DNA of 33,721 bases. Source: Prevotellaceae bacterium UBA6858. Its GTDB lineage: Bacteria > Bacteroidota > Bacteroidia > Bacteroidales > Bacteroidaceae. The stretch covers positions 12,133 through 45,853 of the forward strand of contig DKDC01000015.1 of NCBI GenBank assembly GCA_002451695.1, given 5' to 3'. The translations under genes were made by a program, and so were the position numbers. This document shows positions 8,423-15,697 of this stretch, in pieces (positions within the stretch are counted from its first letter, which is position 1; each line of letters begins with the position of its first letter). Below the pieces are notes generated by a model, which did no database searches, was not told the DNA's origin, and was given only the letters and a program-made list of their open reading frames with translations.

Positions 8423-8458
8423 TTTTTTTTTTTTTGTTAAGAATTTGCCGTATATTTG
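8423..8458 (+). promoter_or_regulatory. Promoter with a 13-T tract at the -33 position
   Basis: TATATTTG (8451-8458) matches the TAnnTTTG -7 box. A homopolymer of 13 T (8423-8435) covers the place where the -33 TTTG is expected. The downstream leader to the ATG at 8549 is 90 nt. Tract length would change promoter spacing. Confidence 0.55.
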
Positions 8459-8548
8459 CGCCGGTAAAATGGGTTTTGCACGTCTCCCGCCAAAGGATGC
8501 GTCGTAAATAAGGACAGACAACAGTATAATTCAATAAAACATATCGGT

Positions 8549-8713
8549 ATGGAAAAGAAGAAATTGAAACCTTACAGGGAGCCGCAGATTGGGGTGTACC
8601 GCGCCTCGGTTACGCTTATGGAGAACTACAGCCGCCGTCCGGGCAACCTCTCCCGCGAGAACGAGGAGTGGAAGTACGAGGAAGAGGACGAGAAGAGCCC
8701 GTTGTGGAAATGA
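8549..8713 (+). CDS. Small 54-aa hypothetical protein upstream of the lipoprotein gene
   Basis: ATG at 8549 to TGA at 8711-8713 encodes 54 residues beginning MEKKKLKPYREPQIGVYRAS and ending EEDEKSPLWK. It is very charged, with a basic N-terminus, an acidic C-terminal stretch (EEWKYEEEDEK), no signal peptide and no Cys. The opening KPYREPQIGVY resembles short K-x-Y-x-x-P-type ORFs I recall preceding surface lipoprotein genes in Bacteroidales; that is recall only. It sits 90 nt after a promoter box and 34 nt before the lipoprotein ATG, in a different frame, so translational coupling or a leader-peptide role is possible. Function unknown. Confidence 0.6.
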   Translation: MEKKKLKPYREPQIGVYRASVTLMENYSRRPGNLSRENEEWKYEEEDEKSPLWK

Positions 8714-8747
8714 GAGACAGTTGAACCAACAAAATAAATGCAATTTC

Positions 8748-10904
8748 ATGAACAAGATGAGCTTGGCCCTTATCGGGCTTGGGGCTGTGGCTTTTGCCGG
8801 CTGCAGTCAGGACGAGCAGTTCCTGGCAAAACAAAACGGAGAGTACACCGCCGTTATCGAGAAGGGTGTGGAGTCGCGCTCGTACAGCAACATTAACGGC
8901 GCGTTCAAATGGGCTGCGGGCGACGACATCGCGGCCTGGGTTACGAACAACGGCTCTGCCCTCGGCTTCAAGACGATGAAGATGGTGGGCGGCGCAGGCA
9001 CCGACAAGGCTTCGTACGGGGCTGTTGTGGGCGGAAAGCCAACGGACGTTGCGGTGTTCCCGGTGGGCGCGGCGAAAAGCTATGACGGCGGCGTGCTGAC
9101 GGTTAACTATCCGAGCGTTTACGACAACTACTGCACCGACTACAACAAGGACAGCATGAGCGTGAGCGACCCGATGGCGGCGTTTTTCGCGCAGGGCGAG
9201 AAGCAGTTCGTGTTCCGCCACGTGGGCGGCGTGATTGAGTGGGACATCGACGTTCCCGCATACATCGACGAGTTCACGGTGAAGATGAACAGCGGCGTAA
9301 CCGGCGACTTCACCGTTGACGCCACGGACAAGAGCAACCCTTACGCTTCGGCGAGGGAGAACACCGTTGACTCCGTTTCGTTCAAGTTCGGGCTCACCAC
9401 CGAGAGCAAGGAGATACACTTCTATATGCCGGTCCCCGTGGGAACGTACAAGGGATGCACAATATATATAAAGAACAACGGCAAGGTGGTTGACAGCTTC
9501 ACCAGCGAGGCGGAGAACACCGTGAGAAGGTGCGACTGGATTGTGATGCCTCTGATAAGCATGGGCTACACGGGCGTTATAGAGAACGCCGTTACCGCGT
9601 GGGCGGGCCTGCGACAGGTTGCCGAAAACGGCGGTGTGGTTTCGCTCGGAAGCGACATAACCATAAATGAAGACACCAACGTTGTTGTCGGCGAGGGAAA
9701 GAGCCTTGTTGTTGACCTGAACGGAAAGAAAGTTGAAAATGAAAATGATTTGTGGAAAGACAACTCCGACCAGTGGTCTTTGTTCAGCACACACGGCGGC
9801 ACTCTCGTGCTCAAGGGCGACGGCACGGTGAAGGCAAAGGAGAACGACTGCTACGCGGCCGACGTTCAGGACGGCGGACACCTTGTCATCGAGGGCGGAC
9901 ATTACATCGGCAACATCCATGCGGTGTATGTCCTTGAAGGTCTTGCCGAAATCAAGGGCGGCGTGTTCGAGGTGCAGCAGAAATACCCCAACGCTTCGAT
10001 AGCAGACGAGTATGTCTTGAACTGCTATGACGCGAACCGCGCCAACGGCACAGCCAAGATAATCGTTACGGGCGGCACGTTCATCGGTTTCAATCCCGCC
10101 GACTGCTACGCCGAGGGCGCACACACAAACTTCCTCGCGCCAGGCTATGTGTCGGTCAGGACAACATACGAAGGCAGGGATGCGTGGACCGTGAAGAAAA
10201 TAGAGGCGACTCCTGTAACAAATGCAGAACTTAAAAATGCGTTTAAGGTGGCCGGCAACGTGATTGCTGTAAACGGAAACCTTGAAATAAACGAATATAC
10301 AACTCTGAATAAAGAGGTTGTCCTTTCCATTGCAAAAGATGCCGAGATTAAGGCAAATTCGGACAGGTCTATGGCAATTAAAGTAATTCGTAATGGAGTT
10401 CTTGATGTTTACGGACAAGGTAAAATTACGGGTACGGACAACTCTACAGCCACTTTTGGCTCAACTGCATTGATGGTTGAGAACGGCACTTTGAACATTT
10501 GGGATAATGTTACAGTCGAGGGGGGCAAAGGTGCTTCTGTAAACAGCGCAGTGTGGCTTAACAATGGTACAGTCAATATTTACAACGGATCATTCCATGT
10601 GGGACTAGACAAAAACGGAAATCCCAACCCTTGTATATATGTGAGCAGCAGCGACAGCAAGACCAAGGCAACTGCAAATATATATGGTGGCGTATTCGAA
10701 GCAGATAATCCCCAATATCTGTTGAACATAAACGATAATGACAGAGGCGTATGTGCGATTAAGGTTTACGGCGGCACGTTTGTAGGCTTCAACCCTGCCG
10801 ACAACGCTTCGGAGGGTGAGCACACCAATTTTGTTGCCGAGGGCTACAAGTCGGAAAAGACCACATACAACGGCAAGGAAGCCTGGAAGGTTGTTAAGGA
10901 ATAA
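8748..10904 (+). CDS. Fimbrillin-like lipoprotein with two beta-helix-like modules
   Basis: A 718-aa lipoprotein. I start it at 8748, not at the upstream ATG at 8589, because 8748 gives a clean lipoprotein signal: MNKMSLALIGLGAVAFAGC with Cys19. The Cys is followed by SQDEQ, an acidic stretch like the Bacteroidota lipoprotein export signal, suggesting surface display. Residues about 40-275 resemble Mfa/fimbrillin-type domains (W-x-x-GD-D-I-A-x-W pattern). Residues about 281-487 and 490-718 are two related modules rich in GG-x-F and NG-x-V/L turns, as in right-handed beta-helices. Each ends GGTFxGFNPAD...HTNFxAxGYxS...YxGxxAW (starting at 442 and 675). The DNA of module 2 is markedly AT-richer. 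A strong terminator follows. The ligand or adhesin role is inferred. Confidence 0.78.
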   Translation: MNKMSLALIGLGAVAFAGCSQDEQFLAKQNGEYTAVIEKGVESRSYSNINGAFKWAAGDDIAAWVTNNGSALGFKTMKMVGGAGTDKASYGAVVGGKPTDVAVFPVGAAKSYDGGVLTVNYPSVYDNYCTDYNKDSMSVSDPMAAFFAQGEKQFVFRHVGGVIEWDIDVPAYIDEFTVKMNSGVTGDFTVDATDKSNPYASARENTVDSVSFKFGLTTESKEIHFYMPVPVGTYKGCTIYIKNNGKVVDSFTSEAENTVRRCDWIVMPLISMGYTGVIENAVTAWAGLRQVAENGGVVSLGSDITINEDTNVVVGEGKSLVVDLNGKKVENENDLWKDNSDQWSLFSTHGGTLVLKGDGTVKAKENDCYAADVQDGGHLVIEGGHYIGNIHAVYVLEGLAEIKGGVFEVQQKYPNASIADEYVLNCYDANRANGTAKIIVTGGTFIGFNPADCYAEGAHTNFLAPGYVSVRTTYEGRDAWTVKKIEATPVTNAELKNAFKVAGNVIAVNGNLEINEYTTLNKEVVLSIAKDAEIKANSDRSMAIKVIRNGVLDVYGQGKITGTDNSTATFGSTALMVENGTLNIWDNVTVEGGKGASVNSAVWLNNGTVNIYNGSFHVGLDKNGNPNPCIYVSSSDSKTKATANIYGGVFEADNPQYLLNINDNDRGVCAIKVYGGTFVGFNPADNASEGEHTNFVAEGYKSEKTTYNGKEAWKVVKE

Positions 10905-10926
10905 GTAATCGTCCAATATTTTTTTC

Positions 10927-10960
10927 AATCCCCGCCGCTGTGAAGTGGCGGGGATTTTTT
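10927..10960 (+). terminator. Intrinsic terminator after the fimbrillin-like gene
   Basis: AATCCCCGCC (10927-10936) pairs with GGCGGGGATT (10947-10956), followed by a T-run to 10960. It lies 22 nt past the stop codon. Confidence 0.88.
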
Positions 10961-11159
10961 GTGCCAATGCGTGCGGGATGTGTGACAATTTGTCATAATT
11001 TGTCGCATCGCGCAAAGTTTGTCATGGCATGAAGCAAAATGTGCCCCGTTCTGGACAGAAAATAATGAAAGACGCAGTTGTTCTGTGCTAAGAGTGTTGT
11101 GGATTGTGTAAAACGTTGATTGACAATAAAATACCCAAACAAGAGTTATTCTTTGTAAC

Positions 11160-11408
11160 TTGTTGTCTTTTAGGGGTTTGAAAGTGGCGAAAAAAGGTCT
11201 GATGTAATTTAAATTATATCTGATATAATTTTTCCTGCATAGGACATAGTTTTTCCTGCATCAAATGTAGGCTTAGCGGTGTTGGTTTTACGGGATTTGT
11301 AGGGGCGTATTGCATACGCCCTGTACGCCACCGTATGAACCGCATTGCAAACCACCGCCACAACATTGCAAATGTGGCGCAATCCGGGCGTATGCCATAC
11401 GCCCCTAC
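11160..11408 (+). repeat. Composite intergenic repeat, copy D (full length)
   Basis: Units lie at 11198-11218, 11219-11239, 11240-11260 and 11261-11281. A 17-bp linker, hairpin 1 (11299-11321), 64 bp and hairpin 2 (11386-11408) follow. Core 2 is TCTGAT (direct); core 3 is AGGAC (reverse). It sits in the 790-bp gap between the lipoprotein gene and groES. The 10961-11150 stretch before it shows only a few TTTGTC repeats and no gene. Confidence 0.9.
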
Positions 11409-11596
11409 GGCGGTGCAATTCCTTGATTAATTGATTATTGCTACGCGGTGTGCATCACCACTGAAAACTTGTTGCACAAAAAAGCAAACTGTCGCGGCAA
11501 TATGGCAAAACTGCGCAATCTTATAAAGACTTCAAAAGTCTCTAATACAGAACTTTCGTAAAATATTATTACGGTTTTGCAAGTTGTGCCTGAAGT

Positions 11597-11613
11597 TTGG
11601 CACGCTTTTGGCA
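11597..11613 (+). promoter_or_regulatory. Sigma-54 (RpoN)-like promoter upstream of groES
   Basis: TTGGCACGCTTTTGGCA fits the sigma-54 consensus YTGGCACGRNNNTTGCW at 15 of 17 positions. It has the invariant GG (-24) and GC (-12) at the required 10-bp spacing. The predicted start near 11624 would give about a 70-nt leader to the groES ATG. No TAnnTTTG box and no CIRCE inverted repeat was found near groES. Confidence 0.6.
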
Positions 11614-11694
11614 TAACAAGGGGTGGGGCATTGCCCGGAAAGGCAGTCTCCGCAAGAATATCACTAAAACAATAAACAATTAAAGAATAAAATC

Positions 11695-11967
11695 ATGAAC
11701 ATTAAACCGTTAGCAGACAGGGTTCTGATTAATCCCGCGAAAGCGGAGGAAAAGACAGTGGCAGGTATCATCATTCCCGACACGGCAAAGGAAAAGCCCT
11801 TGAAGGGTGAGGTTGTGGCAGTTGGCGAAGGCACCAAGGACGAAAAAATGGTGCTGAAGGCCGGCGACACAGTGCTTTTCGGCAAATATGCCGGCACCGA
11901 AATCGAGGTTGGTGATGACAAATACCTCATCATGCGCCAGAGCGACGTTCTCGCAGTGTTGGCGTAA
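11695..11967 (+). CDS. groES: Co-chaperonin GroES
   Basis: A 90-aa co-chaperonin forming the heptameric lid of the GroEL folding chamber in the cytosol. The family pattern is complete: N-terminal IKPLADRVLI, the mobile loop around KTVAGIIIPDTAKEKPLKGEVVAVG, and the C-terminal GDTVLFGKYAGTEIEVGDDKYLIMRQSDVLAVL. It begins the groES-groEL operon, with a 30-bp gap to groEL. The sigma-54-like element about 80 nt upstream is the only promoter candidate seen, suggesting enhancer-dependent stress control rather than HrcA/CIRCE control (inference). Confidence 0.98.
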   Translation: MNIKPLADRVLINPAKAEEKTVAGIIIPDTAKEKPLKGEVVAVGEGTKDEKMVLKAGDTVLFGKYAGTEIEVGDDKYLIMRQSDVLAVLA

Positions 11968-11997
11968 ATATGTTTAACAATAAAATACTGAAGAATT

Positions 11998-13629
11998 ATG
12001 GCAGCTAAAGACGTAAGATATAATGTAGAGGCACGTGAACTCCTCAAGGAAGGTGCTGACGCGCTTGCAAACGCAGTGAAGACAACTCTGGGCCCCAAGG
12101 GACGCAATGTTGTAATCGACAAAAAGTTCGGCGCACCGCGCATAACCAAGGACGGCGTTACCGTGGCAAAGGAGATAGAGCTTGAAGACTCTTTCCAGAA
12201 TGCTGGGGCGCAGCTCGTGAAGAGCGTGGCAAGCAAGACCGGCGATGACGCTGGCGACGGAACGACAACGGCAACCGTGCTGACACAGGCAATCCTCACC
12301 GAGGGCATGAAGAACGTGGCAGCCGGCGCAAACCCGCTCGACATCAAGCGCGGAATTGACAAGGCAGTCGCCAAGGTTGTTGAGGAAATAAAGAGTCAGG
12401 CCGAGAAAATAGAGAACAGCTATGACAAGATAGAGCAGGTTGCGACAATTTCGGGCAACAACGACCCCGAAATCGGCAAGCTCATCGCCGACGGTATGCG
12501 TGCCGTGAGCGTTAACGGCGTAATCACCATCGAGGACGCCAAAGGGCGCGACACCGTGCTCAAGACCGTTGAGGGAATGCAGTTCGACCGTGGCTACCTC
12601 TCGCCTTACTTCATCACCGAACCCGAGAAAATGGAGTGCGTAATGGAGAAGCCCTACATCCTTATCTACGACAAGAAGATTTCAAACCTCAAGGATTTCC
12701 TGCCTATCCTGAACAGCGCGGTGCAGAGCGGACGTCCTTTGCTCGTGATTGCAGAAGACGTGGATTCCGAGGCACTCACCACTTTGGTTGTGAACCGTCT
12801 GCGTGCGCAGCTTAAGATTTGCGCCATCAAGGCTCCGGGCTTCGGCGACCGCCGCAAGGCAATGCTCGAAGACATCGCAATCCTCACAGGCGGCGTTGTC
12901 ATCAGCGAGGACAAGGGCTTGAAGCTCGAACAGGCTACAATCGAAATGCTCGGTTCGGCAGAGAAGGTTACCGTAACCAAGGACAACACCACCATCGTGA
13001 ACGGCGGCGGCGACAAGCAGAACATCCAGGACCGCATCGGGCAGCTCAAGAACGAGATAGAGAACACCACCTCCACATACGACAAGGAGAAACTTCAGGA
13101 GCGTCTTGCAAAACTTTCGGGCGGCGTATGCGTGCTCGAAGTCGGCGCGGCTTCCGAAACTGAGCAGAAGGAGAAGAAAGACCGTTGCGACGACGCTCTT
13201 TGCGCAACGCGTGCCGCCATTGAGGAAGGCATCGTAACCGGCGGCGGTGTGGCTTACATCCGTGCGCAGAAAGCTCTTGACGGCATGACAGGCGACAACG
13301 CCGACGAGACAACCGGCATTGCCATTGTGCGCCGTGCAATCGAGGAGCCTTTGCGCCAGATTTGCTCTAACGCAGGTATCGAGGGTGCTGTTGTTGTGAA
13401 CAAGGTTCGCGAGGGCGAGGGTAACTTCGGCTTCAACGCCAAGACCGAGCAGTACGGCGACTTGCGCGAGCAGGGCGTGGTTGACCCCGCAAAGGTTACC
13501 CGCGTGGCTCTTGAGAATGCAGCTTCCGTAGCCGGTATGTTCCTCACGACCGAGTGCGTGATTTGCGACAAGAAGGAGGACGCTCCCGCGCCTATGCCTA
13601 ATCCCGGAATGGGCGGCGGAATGATGTAA
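11998..13629 (+). CDS. groEL: Chaperonin GroEL
   Basis: A 543-aa HSP60 chaperonin that folds client proteins in an ATP-driven double ring with GroES. It starts MAAKDVRYNVEARELLKEGADALANAVKTTLGPKGRNVVIDK. It contains the GDDAGDGTTTATVL ATP-binding stretch with the conserved Asp cluster, the GDRRKAMLEDIAILTGG apical segment and AAIEEGIVTGGGVAYIRA. It ends in the usual Gly/Met-rich tail (NPGMGGGMM). It is normal in length, with the second-gene position and 30-bp spacing expected of groESL. A terminator follows 34 nt after the stop. Confidence 0.99.
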   Translation: MAAKDVRYNVEARELLKEGADALANAVKTTLGPKGRNVVIDKKFGAPRITKDGVTVAKEIELEDSFQNAGAQLVKSVASKTGDDAGDGTTTATVLTQAILTEGMKNVAAGANPLDIKRGIDKAVAKVVEEIKSQAEKIENSYDKIEQVATISGNNDPEIGKLIADGMRAVSVNGVITIEDAKGRDTVLKTVEGMQFDRGYLSPYFITEPEKMECVMEKPYILIYDKKISNLKDFLPILNSAVQSGRPLLVIAEDVDSEALTTLVVNRLRAQLKICAIKAPGFGDRRKAMLEDIAILTGGVVISEDKGLKLEQATIEMLGSAEKVTVTKDNTTIVNGGGDKQNIQDRIGQLKNEIENTTSTYDKEKLQERLAKLSGGVCVLEVGAASETEQKEKKDRCDDALCATRAAIEEGIVTGGGVAYIRAQKALDGMTGDNADETTGIAIVRRAIEEPLRQICSNAGIEGAVVVNKVREGEGNFGFNAKTEQYGDLREQGVVDPAKVTRVALENAASVAGMFLTTECVICDKKEDAPAPMPNPGMGGGMM

Positions 13630-13663
13630 TCTTAGAAAAGGATAAAATCTTTCATAATTGGTT

Positions 13664-13698
13664 TCGGGGCGGTGTCCGTTGGATGCCGCCCCGATTTT
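13664..13698 (+). terminator. Intrinsic terminator of the groESL operon
   Basis: TCGGGGCGG (13664-13672) pairs with CCGCCCCGA (13686-13694), followed by TTTT. Confidence 0.85.
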
Positions 13699-13699
13699 G

Positions 13700-13896
13700 T
13701 TTGGCTTGCGGTACGGTTCATGCGGTGATGTATAAGGCAGATGCAATACGCCCCTACAAATGGCGCAAAACCAATATCGCCAAAACTATATTTGATGCAG
13801 GAAAAACTATGTCCTATGTAGAAAAAATTATATCAGACATAATTCAAACTACATCAGACCTTTTTCCGCCCACTTGCAACGTGCGGAAAAACAAAC
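13700..13896 (-). repeat. Composite intergenic repeat, copy E (one hairpin)
   Basis: Minus orientation. Units 1 to 4 lie at 13838-13858, 13817-13837, 13796-13816 and 13775-13795. The 17-bp linker precedes hairpin 1 near 13736-13757, whose distal arm is degraded (GGCAG instead of GGGCG). The inter-hairpin segment continues to about 13700 and hairpin 2 is absent. Core 2 is TCTGAT (direct); core 3 is AGGAC (reverse). It lies in the convergent groEL/xylanase gap. Confidence 0.88.
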
Positions 13897-13932
13897 CGTT
13901 ACAGAGATTGTTCCCTGTAACGTTTTTCTTTT
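13897..13932. terminator. Bidirectional terminator before the xylanase 3' end
   Basis: CGTTACAG (13897-13904) pairs with CTGTAACG (13915-13922). TTTTTCTTTT follows on the plus strand, and the minus strand continues GTTTGTTTTT. It serves the minus-strand xylanase gene and abuts repeat copy E. Confidence 0.75.
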
Positions 13933-13984
13933 GAAATTCAGCCTACCGTGTAATTTTGGACAATATGAACTTGGGGCAGGTGGC

Positions 13985-15586
13985 TTATTTCGCGTGGTAC
14001 ATCATGGTTTTCACATTTCCGGCGTTGTCGGTGTAGGTCAGCTCGTAGTTGCCACGGAAACCGCGAAAGCGCAGTTTGCCGTCCTTGCCTGTCTTTGCCT
14101 CCGTTTCGGTGCGCCATTCATGGTTGATGAGCCTGTCGAGCGCGAAGAACACCGCCTTGGGTTTCATTTCGCGGGTGAAAAGTCCCGAAGTGGAGGGTTC
14201 GCCTTTCGCCCCGCAGTTGTCAACAACGTTCCACCATGTTATCCCCGCCACGGGTGCGGAGCTGAACCAAAGGCGGTAGAGGTTGCGGGCGATTATTGCC
14301 TGTATCTTCCTGCCTTTCTCATCGTCCGATGGCGCGGTGATTGTTATTTCGCTGACGTGGATGGGAAGCCCCGCCTGTGAAAGCACGGCGGTTTTTTCCC
14401 ATTCGCTTTCGGGGGTCTCTATTGCCGCCCCGGCGGCGATGTCGGCGCATTGCTTGGGGTTGAAAAGGTGCATCTGCATTCCCAAAAGGTCAATGCGGCA
14501 TCCGCGCTTCAGAAGGTCGGCGGTTTGGTCGGCATAGCTTTTTTCGGTGAGCCAGTCGTTTATGTTCAGCTTCACGCTTTTGGGAAATGCCGAGTCGGCG
14601 GTTTTGAACGATTTGCAGGTGAAGTCGCCGGGCATTATTCCGTATGCCGACTTGCACAGCTTCTTGCTGCGCTGCAGTGCGCCGCTTTTGTAGTCCTGCG
14701 CACTCTCGTTCACAACATCCCAGCTTTCAATCTTGTCGCCGTAGTATTCCGCGATGTCGCGTATGTGGCGGTCGAAATATTTCTGGTAGTTCTCCGCAAG
14801 CTGCGGGAAGGCTTTTTCCAGTTGTTCCACGCTCATGTCGTGGTATTCCTTCTTAAAGTGGGTGTTGTCCTCGCGGTTGTCCTTGAAGTAGGGGGATTTG
14901 CTCACGAGCCTTGCGTATGTTTTCTGTTCTTCGGGCGAGAGCATTTCCTCTATGGTCCACAGCGGCATCTGCCATTTGCGGTTTCCCCACACAAGCGGGT
15001 GGCCCTGCACGCGCAGTTTGCGCTCTCGCAGAAAATTCACCACGGGGTCGCTGGCAGGGCGGCGCCAGTGGCTGTATTGGTAGGGGTCTTCCTGCTTGTT
15101 CCACCATTCCTCGGTGTCCCAAACCTCCTCGCGGAAACGTTGGCGGCCCTTTTCGTTTTCCCAGTTTTTCCAGTAAAAGGCAACGGTTGCGGAATTGAAA
15201 AGGTTGCCGAACAGTGATTTGTATTTCTCGTTTGACTCGTGGTTGCCGAGCTGGTTGTAATTGAATATGTGAGAGCCGTACCAGAAATCGCTTGTCGTCT
15301 GGCGTATCTTCACTGCCGTGCCGGGCTTTGCGTCGGGAATTTCAACAACAGCGTCAGTCTTGCGGTTCTTCTCGATGTCGGCGTCAATCTTCTTTTGCAC
15401 CTTCTTGTCCCACCGCTTCCAGTAGGCCTCGCTCATGATGCCGTCCTTGTCTTCCTTTTGTGTGGTCGGGATTTCCTGCCTTGCGCCGAGCATCGCCTCG
15501 TAGGTGGACTTGCGGAGGTCAACTTGCGCCGCCACCGACAGGCATACGCCGCAAAGCAGCGCCGCAGCCATTGTTCTTTTGTTCAT
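13985..15586 (-). CDS. Secreted GH10 endo-1,4-beta-xylanase
   Basis: Glycoside hydrolase family 10 enzyme that cleaves internal beta-1,4-xylosidic bonds of xylan with retention. The 533-aa protein has a type I signal peptide (cleavage after AA at 19-20) and no lipobox, so it is periplasmic or secreted. Family landmarks are GHPLVW (195-200), ESWDVVNE with acid/base Glu294, NINDW (341-345) and the nucleophile in HVSEITI, Glu413. WWNVVDN follows in strand 8. Residues about 75-130 form an N-terminal extension with a beta-sandwich look before the barrel; the C-terminal 50 residues are also beta-rich. It starts 111 bp after the GH2 gene stop with no TAnnTTTG box between, suggesting cotranscription. 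Confidence 0.93.
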   Translation of the reverse strand: MNKRTMAAALLCGVCLSVAAQVDLRKSTYEAMLGARQEIPTTQKEDKDGIMSEAYWKRWDKKVQKKIDADIEKNRKTDAVVEIPDAKPGTAVKIRQTTSDFWYGSHIFNYNQLGNHESNEKYKSLFGNLFNSATVAFYWKNWENEKGRQRFREEVWDTEEWWNKQEDPYQYSHWRRPASDPVVNFLRERKLRVQGHPLVWGNRKWQMPLWTIEEMLSPEEQKTYARLVSKSPYFKDNREDNTHFKKEYHDMSVEQLEKAFPQLAENYQKYFDRHIRDIAEYYGDKIESWDVVNESAQDYKSGALQRSKKLCKSAYGIMPGDFTCKSFKTADSAFPKSVKLNINDWLTEKSYADQTADLLKRGCRIDLLGMQMHLFNPKQCADIAAGAAIETPESEWEKTAVLSQAGLPIHVSEITITAPSDDEKGRKIQAIIARNLYRLWFSSAPVAGITWWNVVDNCGAKGEPSTSGLFTREMKPKAVFFALDRLINHEWRTETEAKTGKDGKLRFRGFRGNYELTYTDNAGNVKTMMYHAK

Positions 15587-15697
15587 TATTATTACGGATT
15601 TGTTTTATATGGAAAAGAAAATCCCTGCCCGCCGCAGTCTGGTTTCCGCATTGCGGCACGGCTGCATCGGACAGGGCGGTTTGGCTTTACCGCATGG

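Noticed and set aside
8589..8747. N-terminal extension of the fimbrillin-like lipoprotein
   Set aside because: The Arg-rich extension would bury the signal peptide and overlaps the 54-aa ORF in another frame; the ATG at 8748 gives a proper lipobox.
8616..10418. 600-aa minus-strand open frame opposite the fimbrillin-like lipoprotein gene
   Set aside because: It is antisense to a gene with a clear lipoprotein signal, promoter and terminator. The translation is His/Arg/Val-rich with no recognisable domain, as expected from a shadow frame.
11409..11694. CIRCE (HrcA) element upstream of groES
   Set aside because: No TTAGCACTC / GAGTGCTAA inverted repeat was found.
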